A stretch of DNA of 64,000 bases from Cryptomeria japonica (lineage: Eukaryota > Streptophyta > Pinopsida > Cupressales > Cupressaceae): positions 160,230,317-160,294,316 of the forward strand of contig NC_081405.1 in NCBI RefSeq assembly GCF_030272615.1, written 5' to 3'. The number at the start of each line of letters is the position of its first letter. Position 1 is the stretch's first letter. The position numbers and the translations under genes were made by a program. The notes beneath the pieces are model-generated. The model made no database searches. It was not told where the DNA came from and worked only from the letters and a program-made list of their open reading frames with translations. Positions 33,060 to 46,970 of the stretch are shown piece by piece.

Positions 33060-33169
33060 TTATATCAAAATTTATATTTTTGGCCATTGGAGGCCTAGAA
33101 ATTATTGTAATCTAAGGTAAAAGGCCTTGTAAACACACTAATTATAAAGTGTCAACCTTGTAATACATT

Positions 33170-33187
33170 GGGGGGGGGGGGGGGGGG
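33170..33187 (+). repeat. Poly-G run of 18
   Basis: An uninterrupted G homopolymer. Similar runs in the copia LTRs of this window (CCCCCCC near 16250 and 44950) suggest it may derive from an LTR, but its flanks are too decayed to say. The run length may be a sequencing artefact. Confidence 0.6.
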
Positions 33188-33339
33188 TGATTTTTGAGAC
33201 TAATGGAAAGGGGGGCTGTCTCTTGTGTCTTTTTTTCATACTTTTCTTTCCTCTTTGCAATATTCTTTTCTCCTCTCATATATGCATCTACAATTCTTAT
33301 TTTAACACCATATAACTATTTTGAATAGAAATATAAGAT

Positions 33340-35440
33340 GATAATATATCTAAAAAGACATGGATATCATTGTGTTACTATGGGACTTGAAACTAAACCT
33401 CAGGATGATGTAGAAAGGCAAATGTGATGAAGCCTTGGTGCTCTATGTATGTAAGTCTCTTTTGATCTTCTTTTTCACATTGAATCTTCCAATACACCAA
33501 ATGGAGTGTGGACCACCTTGGGAAGCCTTTTTGGAAAGCAAGATGAGTTAAGTGGTCATCAGTTGGAGAATGAACTCATAGGGTTGAGTCCAACCAATTT
33601 TGACGCTATATAAGACTTTTTCACGAAACTCAAATTTGTAAGATTGCAATTGGAACAATGTGAAATCAAGAGATATGATAAGAAACTGATCTTGAACATT
33701 ATTTCCAAGCTTTGTCCTAGCTATTTAGTATCCTTTTCTACATTCTATGTTCAAAATGTTTTCTCTAGATGAATTTGCTGCAAAAGTCACTAAGGAGCAT
33801 GACAAATTGGTTCTAATGGGCACAATTAAAAAACTATGAGTCACATGCCTTAGTTATAAATTAATTCACAAAAGAAAATAAAGGGTATAATAAGCAAGAT
33901 AAGAAACAAAATAATTGAGAGAAGATAAAAGATAAAAAATCTTCTACTTCAAAAGCAAATAACTAGACCTCTTCATCAAGAGGTGAACAACATAAGAAGA
34001 GGCCTGGCCATGATGAAAACAAGTTTTTAAATAAAGAAATAGATCACTTTTCACATCTTGTAGAAAAGAATAATTTACCAAGGTACATGATTCAGTCAAA
34101 TAGAGCTCATTTGAAGGATCTTCTAAGTACATAGACAAAAGTTAGGAAAAAGGAAAGGTACGAGCATAGTTGTTATAACTTCACAACCAAATTATTTAAT
34201 AATTAAATCAAATGCTTTGCACCACATGGATTCTAAAGAAGACAATTTCACTTCTATAGAGCCATGCTATATGCCTACTATGCTAATGGATGATGACACT
34301 CTCGTTGAAGTGCATGGGAGAGGTTTTATTTATGTAGGTGAAGGAACATTTGAGGATGTCCTTTATGTCCCATCTTTACCAACTAATGCCCTATTTGTTT
34401 ATCAAATCACCCATAATAGTTCTAGCAAGCAAGTTGAGCTCACAATTGATACAATGGTAATAAAGAAAATACATAGTGGGTCTATAATTATCATAAGAAA
34501 ATCAGATCATCAATATAGATTATATTAGTTTTCTCTTTGGTCCTCATTCTTCTTTGACTCCTACTCACTCATGCAAAGAGGTTATTTGTTTGTGGCATGA
34601 ATTTGACTACTTGAACTATTGTTACTTGCAACAACTCAGTCAACACCACATGGTTTTAGGGTTGCCTTCTATTTGATATTTTGATGGATTTTTCTAGGGA
34701 TACATTCTTGGTAATCATATTGAGGAGAAATATGACAAAGGAAAATCATGGAGAGCTACACAACTATTTGAGTTGGTACATAGTGATTTGGTAGGAGCAT
34801 TTCCACAACCATCTTTTAGGCAGGACGAGATATGTCTTGGCATTCATTGATGACTTTTCTAGATACACATGGATTTACTTTCTCAAACATAAGTTTGAGG
34901 TCTTTGAGAATTTTTTAGATCTCAAAGCTTTTGTAGAGAAATAATATAGGAAGTACATCAAGATTTTTCATATAGATAATGAGGGTAAACATGTTCGCAA
35001 TTAGTTTGAACATTTTTATTCTTTTGAAGGTACCAACATGTAGTACATAATTTCATATAGTCCTCAGTAGAATAGTGCTACAAAGCATAAAAATACGTCC
35101 CTGAAGGAGATAAAATATTATGTGGTTCACTCCAAATCTTTGGTATCTCAGTACTAGGAAGATGTCATTAACTATGTGTCTCACATCTAAAATCGAGTTC
35201 CTCACAAGCTGTGAAGGGGGTAACTCCTTTTCAAGCTTGGACTGGGTGAAAGACCACAATTAAGCACTTTAAAGTATTTGGTTCTCTTTCATGGGCCCAC
35301 ATTATAGTAGAGAAATGAAAGACTATAGATTCACAGAGCAAGCCTTGCATATTTGTTGGATATGTAGATGGTGTCTGTAAGGAACACCATAATATCAAAT
35401 TGACATAATCCACATATTCAAGCATAAATTAATGCCACCT
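33340..35440 (+). pseudogene. Degraded Ty1-copia gag-protease-integrase relic
   Basis: In order: a gag UBN2-like region (LESLFGKQDEL, HQLENELIGLSPTNFD, about 33500-33740); a protease-region block at 34217-34528 (MLMDDDTLVEVHGRGFI, EDVLYVPSLPTNALFV); a pre-integrase zinc-like segment (LWHEF...LQQLSQHH, about 34590-34650); and an integrase core, [27 protein letters not shown], and NEGKH where S/H-D-N-G is usual (about 34770-35000). It fades after HFKVFGSLSWAH and CIFVGYVDG (about 35270-35370). The protease active site and the RT region are not found. Stops are numerous and often TAG. It belongs to a different copia lineage from elements 1 and 2. Confidence 0.75.
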
Positions 35441-37640
35441 GTTCAAATATACAAGAATAGAGACAAGAGATTACATTTTGAGATAAATTAAGAATAAATA
35501 AGCTAATACGAAGATAGAAGATAAATAAATATATTCCTTTACAATAGACCAAAAGGTCAAATATGATGAATACATAATGCATAGACATGAAGGCCATCAT
35601 GATAAGAACTCTCAACATCTATTACCCTCAAGCACACCACAAGTGAGAATGCTATTAGATCACATTTCCACCTAACTAAAAAGTAGTTACACTTCCCTAG
35701 AATCTTTTAAGACACAAAAGATACATAGCCCAACATGAGGAAGACTAGCAATGCAAATCTAGTAGGAATAGAATTTGTGCAGCGTGACATATCAACATTA
35801 TAACATTGATGTAATAATATCATGAGGCACACAAGATGCATATAACATAAATATGAAGACATTAGCAACAATACTTGCTTGATTATCTAAAATCATTTCA
35901 AGATCTCAACTCCATAACATAAATCAATCTCAAACATAGAGAAAACATAGTGTCTTCATCACTTTTATCTAAGGAACATCATATTAAGTTGATAAATATA
36001 CAAATAAATGTAAATTAGTTCAAGCACATTAGCTTATGAAATTCTCAAAAAGAGCATATCACAACTAGTAACTCTAAAAAGTATATTCAAAACATCTTTA
36101 AATCAATCACAGAGAACACACTAAAGCAAACAAGAGTCATTCCATACATAGCTTCGTGATAACCTTGCAAATTAAGGTTAGATAATTAATCCTTTTGCAA
36201 CTAATCTGAAATATATTCATAATAGCTATTTAAATAAATAAGAGGTGCAAAGGTTACAAATCATCCTATCATATACTTTGAATTGATATATACTATAATT
36301 TAACAAAGAAAAGTTACCTTCATTTTCTAATTTTGTTATAGATTCTTTAACTTTACACACATATATTATTTTATAAGACCATTGATGTTGTACTCATCAC
36401 AGTTCAAATTCTTAATAAAATGATAAAAGTCAACCCTCATGGATCAATATACTATTGGCAAGACATACTAATAATAGGGATCAAAATAGACATAGACCAA
36501 TTTTTTGTCATTAAAGATAATCTATCCTTATTTAAATTATCCAAATTCACTAAATAAGCTCTCTTATACTCATAATGCTCATAAAAGGTATTAGAGGCCA
36601 TCACTTATTTTATAATGGTATATCATCACTCTACACCTTACTCAACTAGTATAGTTTCATAAAGTCTACTTTCTCTTCGAGGAACTATTATTATCATTCA
36701 AGAATCCCTAATTTGTAATTTATATTTTGTTGCCTCATTTTATGTTCAAATAGTAGAGTATAATTTCATAAGATTCTAAAGCTACGCAACAACTAATTAC
36801 TTGATGAATATATAATAAGCTTATAAATAGGTTAAGCAATATTCTTGCATTATGAACATTACTTATGAAAGGAAAGTGGGATAAGAATGCATCTTCATTA
36901 TATGTACTTATTCTTAATGCACCTAAAATAACTATTTTAGAGAATTTACCAATAATATAAAGAGAGTTAAATATTATAATCGATAGATAGTATTGTATTT
37001 ACAACGATTATTCTCCATTTCTTAAGATTGAATATTGCACCCATCAATTCTTTATTCTAATATAGTTTTTCTACTAATTTTAAGGTCATTAAGATAATAA
37101 ATGCAAAAATAATGAAGCATAAAGAAGGCAGCCAAAGGATAAAGAGATCACATTAAGAGTTATCAAGATTTAAGGTTCATAACATTCAATAAAACCATTT
37201 ATAATATCATGATGGTGGTAATGGTCCAGCTAGTAAACTTATTCATTGACCAATAAAAAGGCTTCAAAATAATTAAAAGGCTATAGATGCTCTATCTGCA
37301 TGATACAAATTACACATTAACCCATTAATGTGGATTCAAGAATTTATGTACTAACTATGGTCTCTAATCAATGTATCTAACATAATCCCATAATGTATAC
37401 CAACTAGCAATTTCACCTTGGTGTGCAATGGGTATGCTAAAGAGGTGTGGAATGTTAATGAGAAAAAAATTGCATATTTTTATCTTAGAGTTGTGTAGTA
37501 CATGAGGTCAATTAGTAGGCCTTAGAAAATGATGTTGTTTGTGCAATAAAGGTATCAATAGAGAATTGATAACTTCAAATCAACTATTCATTTGGTTTAG
37601 AAGTATAAACATGACTAAAGCAAAACCTCTAATAGATAGA
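35441..37640. other. AT-rich DNA, no recognised feature
   Basis: About 2.2 kb with no coding pattern, terminal repeats or RNA genes that I could recognise. Confidence 0.5.
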
Positions 37641-37669
37641 GAGGGAGAGGTACATATAAAAGTAGGGTA

Positions 37670-37729
<60 letters not shown>

Positions 37730-38360
37730 AATAAACATGGAGAGATAGAGATAGAGAGACAAAGAGATATAGATGTAGAGGGAGCTTAAAATGGATGGAT
37801 AGAGAGAGGGACAAATGTATAAAGATAGAGGGGGAGAGAGGAAGACAAAGAGGAAGAGAGAGATAAATAGATAGAGGTGGGGAGAGAGATAAAGATAGAG
37901 AGATAGTGAGGTATTGAGAGATATAGATGAATAGGGAGAGGGAGAGATAGAAAGTGATATGAATGGTGAGATAGAGTGATAGAAATATAATGAAATATAG
38001 AGAGGAAAAAAGAGAGAAAAATATACAAGTGGAGATACAAAATAGAGATGGAAAGAGGGAGAGAGAAATAGGCAAGATAGAGATATAGAGAGAGAAATAG
38101 GGATAGATAGAGACATATGTGAAGAGAAAGAGATATATCAAGATATATGAGAAGAGAAAGGGATAGAGGTAGATATAGAGAGATATATAGGGGATAGGGA
38201 GGGAGTGAGGGAGGGAGATATGGGGAGAGATAGAGACAACATGAGATAGATAGGGAGGGAGAGAAAGGGAGATATATAGGTAGAGGATGGAGATAGTGAA
38301 GTTAGGGTAAGAGAGATAGGTAGAGAGTAAGAGAGAGAAGAGTAGGAAGAGGGAGTTGTC
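37640..38360. repeat. GA / GATA-rich microsatellite
   Basis: A pure (GA)n run at about 37673-37725, then irregular GAGAGATAGA-type repeats. The minus-strand open frames here translate to Ser/Leu/Ile/Tyr runs and are not genes. Confidence 0.9.
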
Positions 38361-38429
38361 ACATCATAAATTGTATCCACATACAATTTCTTCCTCACCT
38401 AGACCTCGCTTTAGTGTTTTGGTGTCTAG

Positions 38430-39545
38430 TGTCTGACATTTATCTCAATTATAACCAAACAACCTATCAATCTTACATTTTCATCACCCTCACTATCCCT
38501 CCCTCATTTTGGAGTCCTAATTATCAAGACCAAAGCGTTGGGCGTCCTAGTACTAGCTAAAGAGTAGGGCATGGTATGCCCCAGTCCTCCTAATCAGGAC
38601 CCATTTTGGGTCCCCATAACGGTCAGTTTGAGTGAGTAGGAAATTTGACCATGTGTTGGCCTACTTTAAAAATTCAACTAATTTTTAGATAGTCAAGTAT
38701 AAAAGGAGGTCTACCCCTCTCATTTGAAACCTAATGGACTAACAAACCTCAATCAAGATCCAAATTACACTTTAGCAAATTCAAGTGAGAAGGAAGTCAT
38801 TCATTCATCAAGCATTGGAGTAGAAGTAAAGTCAAGTTTATGCATTCGAGATGGCTTCCATGATCAATCTTCTTTGAAGGAATTTTATAAGATATCCTAA
38901 TTCTCTTGCATGCAGATCAAATACAACTTCATCAAGGTAAATTTCAATTATCAACACTTTTGTTTTAGATCTGGCCTTTTTCTCAAAAGGAAAACACTTT
39001 GCAACAATTTCCATTTCAATTCATATTCAATTTTAAGGTTAATTCCAAAATCAAGGTTTGGCCTAATGAAAACCCCGATCCTGAATATCTTTCCCTCTAT
39101 TTTTGTATGTAGGAAATAGGTGCAAGAGCTATACTCGAGAATTTTGGTAGAGTCGACAACGATGAATAGGTTTAGCTTTTGATGAAGGAAAATTTGGAGG
39201 ACCAGGGCAAATTTGTGCTACATAGTCTTGAAAAATCAGGTTGAACTTCTAGGAATAGTTTCTAAACATATTCTCTTGCCCAGATCTCAATTTGTGATTT
39301 TGTGGGATATTTGTAGTAGTTTATTTTTGACAATTGACTTTAATTATCCATACTTTTAACATAATTTCATAACTATCATCCAATTTTCAACTAAGAAAGA
39401 GGATTACCAATTCCAATTAGTGACTCTAATATAAATCTTAGCCCTTTCCCTAATTGGATTGTGGCTAGATTTATTGGGTTCACTCCTGTTTCAATGTATT
39501 GGGTAAATTTGGCTTATTAGTTGTTTTATTATATTAAACCCTAAT
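38430..39545 (+). repeat. LTR-like block with TATA box; relative of 4441-5560
   Basis: A C/T-rich promoter-like region is followed by TATAAAAGG at 38699-38707. A leader-like segment then matches 4441-4990 from AAGGTTAATTCC onwards. No TG...CA ends, PBS or protein was identified, so the LTR assignment is tentative. Confidence 0.45.
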
Positions 39546-39589
39546 TCCTAATTTTTTACCCTAAATAGGAGCAATGCCTCACTATATAG

Positions 39590-39832
39590 AGATGTATAAG
39601 GAAAGAGAGAGAGATAAATAATGATATAAAAAAATCGAGAGGGATAGGGAAATATATAGAGATAGGGAGAGAGATAAAGTGATGGGGAGATAGGGGTAGA
39701 GAAAGATATGAATTGAAAGAGATAGAGAAGAGTGAGGGAGATAGAGAGAGAGTGGGAAAGATGAAGAGATATGGTGTAAATAAGAGAGGAGAGATATAGA
39801 TAGAGAGGGAGGGAGAGTGATATAGATAGATA
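39590..39832. repeat. GAGATA-rich microsatellite
   Basis: Irregular AGAGAGATA/GATAGA repeats, similar in composition to 37640-38360. Confidence 0.85.
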
Positions 39833-40161
39833 TGTTGGCAACAACAATGAAGGAAAACTGAGAGGGGGAGGGGGCGAATCCATTTTCATTGGATCTACAA
39901 AATTAATCACAAATACAGATCTGATAAACTATAGCAATAACAAAGACAAGATAATTGATAACACATTGCAAAAGACCAATATTTTGACGTGGAAAACCCG
40001 GTTAAGGGAAAAATCATGATGGGAACCTACTCACAATAAGATGATACTTTGCAGTACTATGTGTAAATATTATAATGGGGAATGCACATGCATTTAAGAA
40101 CACTACCTAGAGCTCAATGCTCAAAAGATAATGCCCTAAAAGGTTAAAACCCTAAGGGAAG
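39833..40161 (-). mobile_element. Partial copia-type LTR relic
   Basis: It starts on the plus strand as TGTTGGCAACAA, followed by GAGAGGGGGAGGGGGCGAATC and GACGTGGAAAACCCGG. This is the same layout as 5565-5780 (TGTTGAAT, GAGGGGTGAATC, GTGGAAAACTC), i.e. a minus-strand LTR end. It is cut by the gypsy LTR at 40162. Confidence 0.5.
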
Positions 40162-41787
40162 TGATGCAGAGGTCTTGTGCCTAGCTCTCCAATTCACCCT
40201 TACTCACCCCAACGCCTCTACTCACCCTCCTACTCAAGCTCCTCCAAGGTAACTTGTTAGGGTACACTCCTTAGACCTCCAAGGCCTAAAATATACTTTC
40301 TTTCCTCCTAGGTATAGCCTCTTGAGGTTTCTTGTTGATTTTGACCCAAATCTCTGATTTTGAGATGGTCTCCTACTAGGCTCCCAAAGCTTCAACTAGG
40401 CTCCAAAGACCTCCACCAAGGATCTTCACTCTAAAAGCATGTTAAAAGGTTATGGTAATTTTATGCAGGTATTTACAAGGTCATTTTATGCATTGAGAAG
40501 GTTTGCACCTTCCTCCCAAGCCCTAGGCCGGCTGCTATTAGGCCTAATTGACTAGCCCTTCTTGAATTGGTTTTTGGTCCTTTTCCCCAAAATTTCCTAA
40601 CAAACCCTATATATTTTTACATATTCAGATACCCACTTGTAAGTTAAACAAGATCACAAATTTTCCCATCTGGGTTTTTTGTACAACTAGGGTAACTGAA
40701 AAGAGCTATTTTAAAGGGGTTTAGGGCTTCTAGGCAGTTTCAGAAGATGTGCTCCAAACTCTTCACCAATCAAAATCACCAACCCAAAAAATATTGGATT
40801 ATTTTATTACGCCAATAGAAATTTCCAAAACACTATGGGTTGCTATGGTATCACTTCTCCATGGCTCTGAAAATGAGCAATCTTTGCTGTCCTCACACAC
40901 TAGCTACAAGCTTGTGTGTTATTCATCTCACCCATTCTCCTCCTTGTGGCCTGCAAAAACACAAAACATCTACTCTAAAAATATATACATAGCCTACCCA
41001 AGCCATCCAATGGATTGAAAATTGTGTCATTCATGGATACTTAGGTAAAATGCATTTTTACAATCAAAACCCCAACTTTCAAGGGTTTGTGAGCAACTTT
41101 TACAAAAACAGTGATAACTTTTGATCCAAAGCACTTCAGACCTTCATATTATACTTTTTGGAAAGGTAAAAAAAATTAATAAATTCCTATGCTACTATTA
41201 GCACCACACCAAACCGCACAGGTCATACAAAAGCAGAAATTCAAAGCAAAAATAGTCCAAACGTGAGAAAAAGCATAGGAAACCCTTGGCAAATGAATTG
41301 AATGCAAACCAAAAGTTGATTAACCTGTTATTGGAGATTCTTAGAATGTTTTATAAACCATTTTAAGTTGGTTCCAAGCAACTTCTAATACCATTTCCTT
41401 CATGGACAACTTTTGCCTAAAAATGCAAAAGTTGTCATGACCAATTTTTGACAACTTTTACCTATGAGTGCAAAAACACACTCCAAGCCTCTCAAGGCCT
41501 GAAACATCACTCAAATGGAATCCCACAATGGATTTAAAACATTTACAAACATTCTAGAAAGTTTGTAGGCAACCACCTGGTACAAACCAAAAATTGACAT
41601 TTTGACAACTTTTCAGGATAATGACAATTTTGGATCCTAAGCACAACAAAAGTGTGGACAACCAAAATATGGATTAAAAAAGAATAATAGGATTTATTCC
41701 ACCTTATTACAACATAAAATAACTTGAAATCAAACAAAAACTATAAAATGCAAGAAAAGACAACTTTGAGCTAGGTGCTCTGCACCA
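40162..41787 (-). repeat. Gypsy left LTR (3' LTR of unit A)
   Basis: On the minus strand it starts TGGTGCAGAGCACC after the purine tract CCAGGGGAGTA and ends CTGCATCA. It is largely collinear with the other two copies; by eye it lacks CTTTCAACTTGCTTCTA near 40535. Confidence 0.85.
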
Positions 41788-41808
41788 TACTCCCCTGGGG
41801 CAAGGAAC

Positions 41809-43491
41809 TCAAGTCCCTTGAGTTATCAGGTCTGATAGTTGTACTCCATGATGAATTATGTTAGATTTTGACATCCACATATCCTCTAAATTAGGTAGAC
41901 CTTCCCACTTCACAAGATAATGTTTGTAGATGCCCTTTCCTATCTTCTTGATCACCTTAGTATCCAAGATGTTTTCCAACTGAACCGGTTGACTAACTGG
42001 TAAATCCTTCACCCAATCCTCTTCAGATTTCAATGTGGTATCTAGTTGAGAGGTATGAGATTTTCCTTTATAGGGATACAAGTCATAAATATTAAAAATA
42101 GGAGATATGGCCAAACAAGGAGGTAGTTCAACCTCATAGGCATTTTGGCCAGACTTATGCACAATCTTGAGTGGCCCAATCTTCTTCATCATCAACTTGG
42201 TTGGCTATCTTTTTCAAAGTATTTCCTTTATGAGATAACCCAAAACTAAGTCTCCAACCTTAAATTTCAAGTTCCTCCTTGATTGATCAGCTTGTTCCTT
42301 ATATTTTTTCGATTTTTGTTGCAAGGACTGTTGTACTTTGTCATGAATTTCCTTAACACCTTCAACAAAAATCTCTCCTTGAGAACTCTTGTAGGTCATT
42401 GTGTTGATAACACTAAGTTCTAAGACACCTCTAGGATTCATTCCATAAACAATTTTAAAAGGACTTTTGCCTATGCTCCGGTTGACTGAATCATTGTATG
42501 CATACTCTGCTTGGCTGATCACCAAGTCCCAACTCTGACCATGCTGCTTAGTGAGACACCTTAGGAGATTACCCAAGGACCTATTGACAAACTCAGTCTG
42601 ACCATATGATTGTGGATGGTAGGCAGATGAAAATGAGAGTCTAGTACCCAACTTCTTCCATAAGGTTCTCCAGAAGTGACTCAAAAACTTAACATCCCTA
42701 TCACTCACAATGCTAACTGGAAGTCCATGGATTCTTACTATTTCTTTGAACAAAAGACCTACAATATAGGTGGAATCATTGGTATTCTTACAAGGGATGA
42801 AGTGAGCCATTTTTCTGAACCTATCTACCACCACATAAACACTATCAAATCCTCTTGGTGTTCTTGGTAAACCCAACACAAAGTCCATGCTCAAACATTC
42901 CAAAGGCCTTTGGGGTATGACTAAGGGCTGATATAAACCTGCATTACTTGCTGATCCTTTTGCTCTCTAACATATGGCACATTGTTCAACAAATCTCCTT
43001 ACTTCTGATTGCAACTTGGGCCAATAGTAGAATCGACTAACCTACTCCATTATTTTATCATTGCCAAAATAACCTCCTAGATCCCCTTGATGTTTCTGTT
43101 GAATGATGTTTTGTCTCATAGAGCATTGGGGTATATAAAGGAGATGTCCTTTTAACAACAAACCTTCCTGTACCATATACTCTAAGTAGGAAACATGAGA
43201 AGTGTTAGAAAAATCAGAACATGTAGCATATATATCATCAAAATCTTTGTCTTCTTTGTAGAGGTCTCTCAACTCCTCCAACCCCACACTTAACCTCTTG
43301 TATGGTCATGAATCTCCTAATAAGTGCATCAGAAACTTTATTTGAGGTGCCCTTCTTATGCTTTATATTGAAGGTATAAGATTGTAGGTATTCTACCCAC
43401 TTGAGGTGCTTTTGATTCAACTTCTCTTGTCCATTGAGAAAACTAAGGGCATGGTTGTTAGTATAGACCACAAACTCTTTGGGCAGAAAGT
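41809..43491 (-). pseudogene. Gypsy A pol, 3' part: RNase H end, integrase, chromodomain
   Basis: Minus-strand order: the end of RNase H (YTNNHALSFLNGQEKLNQ, KHKKGTSNKVSDAL), cut at 43491 by copia 2; an integrase zinc region (KHQGDLGGYFGNDK ... QCAIC); the core with Asp in MECLSMDFVLGLP, Asp in IVSDRDVKF and Glu in SYGQTEFVN (D,D,E complete); and a C-terminal chromodomain (HYLVKWEGLPNLEDMWM). Breaks: frameshift near 43280, TAG near 43038, TAG near 42969 and a stop at about 42214. The second zinc His, normally in G-H-F/L-G, is Tyr (GGYFG). The chromodomain may guide insertion to modified chromatin. Confidence 0.85.
43487..43491 (+). other. Copia 2 target site duplication, left
   Basis: AAAGT, repeated exactly at 51969-51973 across the element. 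Joining the flanks restores the gypsy RNase H reading around W-C-H-Y-F-L-P. Confidence 0.95.
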
Positions 43492-45010
43492 TGTTGGCAA
43501 TAAAGCATTATAATAGACAATGAAAGATTGCTGGCATTTCAATAAGGATATTGAGAAGGTTGTTGACCATTATGGATATAACTGATTAAGGATGTTTACT
43601 GTCTTGATATTATTATTTTGTCATTGATGTCAAGAAATTGATTTTCTAATTCAGTATGATGTTGCCATATCTTAAGAAGTATGATTTGAAAAGTATAAAG
43701 ATGTCGGTAAAAGACACAGAAAGATTATGATGAATAAGGGGATGAATAAGGTATTCAATGGGCAACTATTACCGAGTCAGACAATGATGAGATCATGATG
43801 TTTAGATTGTTTTAACATCATACATATGTTGTAAATTGTAAGGTTAATACTATACTATGTTACCCAGTAAGGAACCTAGTCGGTAAACCCTAAGGTTATC
43901 GCTATCGATTAATGAAGGAGGAATGTCTACTGAGTGAAGTTTAGTATTCACCGAGTTGTTACCGAGTTGTAACTGAGGTATAACAAAATGCATTAAATGG
44001 TTACATGTGTTATTTAATGAAGGAAGCTGATGAGCTAGAACTGATTAAATGATTGGTATGCCATGCATGAATTTTGTTAATGAATCTATGGCAAAGGAAA
44101 GTCGGCATGAAGATCTACAACGCAGATTGAACCGCAATACCCTGACACAAGTTCCAATAAATGTATGCAAGTTCCAAGGTGGGGTAAAATGTTTTTCAGA
44201 TCGAAGATGCATTGAACCTAGACAAGATTGAAGATCTGATGGCTATGATTGATCATGGGAAATGTGATCAAGGAGATTAAGCGGTTACCTAATTGTTTAT
44301 AAATAGGAAACTATTGATAAACAATGTATGTGGGCAAGTGTATGCACAGGGATGCTACATATTGATTACCGAGCACAAAAGCTTGAAGACCTATTTGAAT
44401 AATAGAGTATAGAAGCCCAACAGATGGACAAGATTAGTTCTATTTCTAGATTGTATTGAAGAAATAAGAATCTGCTTTAGCATAGATGTGAAGTTGCAGA
44501 TAGATTTTATTACTGTTATTTTGTGAAAGTGACAGAAAATCTCTTAACCAAGTGGAACTAATAGTCTTATTTGTAAAACCCTCTAGCAAGGTGACATTCT
44601 TGATTGAGTGTTTGAAATCCTTTAACAAGGTCACTTCTAACAAGGTGAAGATCCTAACAGATCTAAGGGAAATCCCTTAACCGAGTCGCATCTAGCAATG
44701 TGTTTGTTAGCTTTAATAGGATTTGCTTTTAACTGAACATACTCTAGAAGAGTATATTTCTTAGTGGGTCCGAAATCCCACAATGGTTTTTCCCTATTTG
44801 GGTTTCCACGTTAAATCTGGTGTTATGAGGTTTATGATGTTTATATGCTTTTGAGTTTGCATGTTTAACAGTTTTGGTTATTTTACTGAAGTATATGTTA
44901 CCAAGGTTGAATCTGATGTTTTTATGGAAGATTAAGTTTGTATGATTCACCCCCCCCTCTCATCTTGTTGGCCATTGGATCTATACTTATATTAAGTATC
45001 AGAACTATCA
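43492..45010 (+). repeat. Copia 2 5' LTR
   Basis: Starts TGTTGGCAATAAAGC and ends AGAACTATCA. TATA box TATAAATAG at 44298-44306. The 37-bp segment before the second TGTTGGCAT-like repeat (CTGGCATTTC here) is present, as in its 3' LTR. Confidence 0.9.
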
Positions 45011-45012
45011 AT

Positions 45013-45024
45013 TGGTATCAGAAC
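45013..45024 (+). other. Copia 2 primer binding site (one mismatch)
   Basis: TGGTATCAGAAC; element 1 keeps TGGTATCAGAGC. Confidence 0.85.
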
Positions 45025-45074
45025 TTTGGACTCTAGAAGAAAAGTTTAAAGGCACTTGAGTTAAAGATCCGAAG

Positions 45075-46196
45075 ATGTATAAGAGGGAAGCAACGGAGCT
45101 GAACAAGTCAAGTTTCTCTACATGGCAGAAAAGAATGAAGCTGCATCTATCAGGAGTTGGAGAATATGCTGTATACTATCTGGAGAATGATTTTGTTACA
45201 CCGAGCACCTATCCATTGACTATGGAAGAGATAAAGGCAAAACAAGAACATATTCAAGCAATGATTGAAATAACATCTGCATTGACCGATTCAGAGTTTA
45301 ATGATCTAGAAGGCTGCAATGATGCAAAGGCAATGTGGGATAAGCTCATATCAATATATGGAGGAGATGAACACGTTCAAAGAGAAAAAGTAGATAGTCT
45401 AAGAGGACAACTTGAATCTATGAGGATGAATGAAGGTGAGAACATAACTCAGTACAGTACAAGACTAAAGGAGATTGTCAATCAAATCAAAGGAGCAAGT
45501 GGAACTATTGAAGAAAAGGATATAACAAGTAAGTTGTTAAGAACCCTTCTACCAACTTATGTAATCCGAGTCTCTGCAATCAATGAATTGAGGTCTGTAC
45601 CTAATATGCTAGTTTCTTTAGATGCTACTATTGGTAAGCTACATGCATTTGAGTTAAGTAACTTTGATAATAGTGGATCTTCAGTAAATAAAGTTGAATA
45701 TGCATTTAGTTCTTTTCATCTTGATGAATCTAATGATTACAATGAAAGAAAGTATAAGTACTCTGAAGGAGATCACAGTGGAGCAAGTGAAATATTTTGT
45801 AAGAACATGGAAGAAGTATACAAACTGTATGAGGAAATCAGAAAGCAGGAAGAGTTTGAAGCACTACTAGCCAAAAGGTTACCGAGAGGCAAAGGTAAGT
45901 ATAAAGGAAAACTACCTTTGAAATGTTTCAATTGTGATAATATAGGACATATGGCTTCTAACTATCCTAACAAAGATTTTAGTAAAAAGATAGATTACCG
46001 AGATGACAGACAGAAAGATAATCATTACAGAGGACACCGAGACTTCAGAAGAAGAGATAGAAAGACATGCTTAATAGCTGATGAGGAATCCAATGATGAT
46101 AAATCAGATAATACAGATACAGAGGAAGTATTTTATGTGGCTATCAAAGATGGATCAAATGAAGAAAGGTATGAAGAAAAAGCCCTAATATCTCAC
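45075..46196 (+). pseudogene. Copia 2 gag (longest intact frame)
   Basis: Starts MYKREATELNKSSFSTWQKR at 45075 and is open for about 374 codons until the solo LTR cuts it. It has the UBN2-type gag region and then a zinc knuckle whose last Cys is replaced (CFNCDNIGHMASNYPNK: Tyr where element 1 has Cys). The frame continues through a charged linker (RGHRDFRRRDRK) towards the protease. Gag packages element RNA. The lost zinc ligand should weaken RNA binding. Confidence 0.85.
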
Positions 46197-46970
46197 TGTT
46201 TATGGTGAAAATGGATAACAATAATAACGATATTGAAAGGCTAAATGAATTCAACCACAAAACCCTAGCCTAACAACAATAAAGATCCACCATAACATAT
46301 GAAGATTACCTAAGACAAAGCAAATCAAATGAAATCACAAAGATTATACCATCACATGTCCAATAGGGTTTGGATCTTCGTTCTTCCTATCTCCATTGAT
46401 CTTGTTTGATGTATTTGCTCTCAGATTTTATGTGCACAAGAGCTCAACAAAGAACGGAATGTGGTTGCAAGTAGGACCGCATATGCCAAGTAGTCAATTG
46501 ATCAAGTAGTTAGGTAGTTAGGATGATTGATTAGGGTCTGATAATGAAGGAAGCATCTCCTTATATAGAAGACACTATATGAAATGGAGGGATAAGATTG
46601 AGAGGTGTAAAAGGAGGTCGGCTATGATTAGAGGGTAGGTAAAAGAAATAATAAAATAATGAAAGGGGTAGGTAGTGTATGAATTAAGAGATGAATGACA
46701 TGTGTCATAGGTAGAAAAGGTTAATGAATTAATTAAATAAATAAAGATTTATTTAATTAATAGAGGAAGTGAGATAATTAAATAAATAAGATATTTATTT
46801 AATTTAGGAAAAGGATAATTTAAATAAATAAATGTATTTATTTAAATGAGAAATAAGGCTAGAAGAGGATAAATGAATTAATTAAATAAATAAAGATTTA
46901 TTTAATTAATAGAAGAATTAATTAAATAAAATATTTATTTAATTAGACTGGACAATTTTGGGTGTCTACA
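46197..46970 (-). mobile_element. Solo LTR inserted in copia 2
   Basis: 774 bp with exact 5-bp duplications CTCAC (46192-46196 and 46971-46975). Read on the minus strand it starts TGTAGACACCCAAAATTG and ends CACCATAAACA. It has TTTAATTAAATAAA tracts, a TATATAA box (46561-46567) and no internal region, so it is an LTR left after recombination or a non-coding element with LTR-like ends. It is related to 1-686 and shares its first seven bases with the LTR at 62441. Confidence 0.9.
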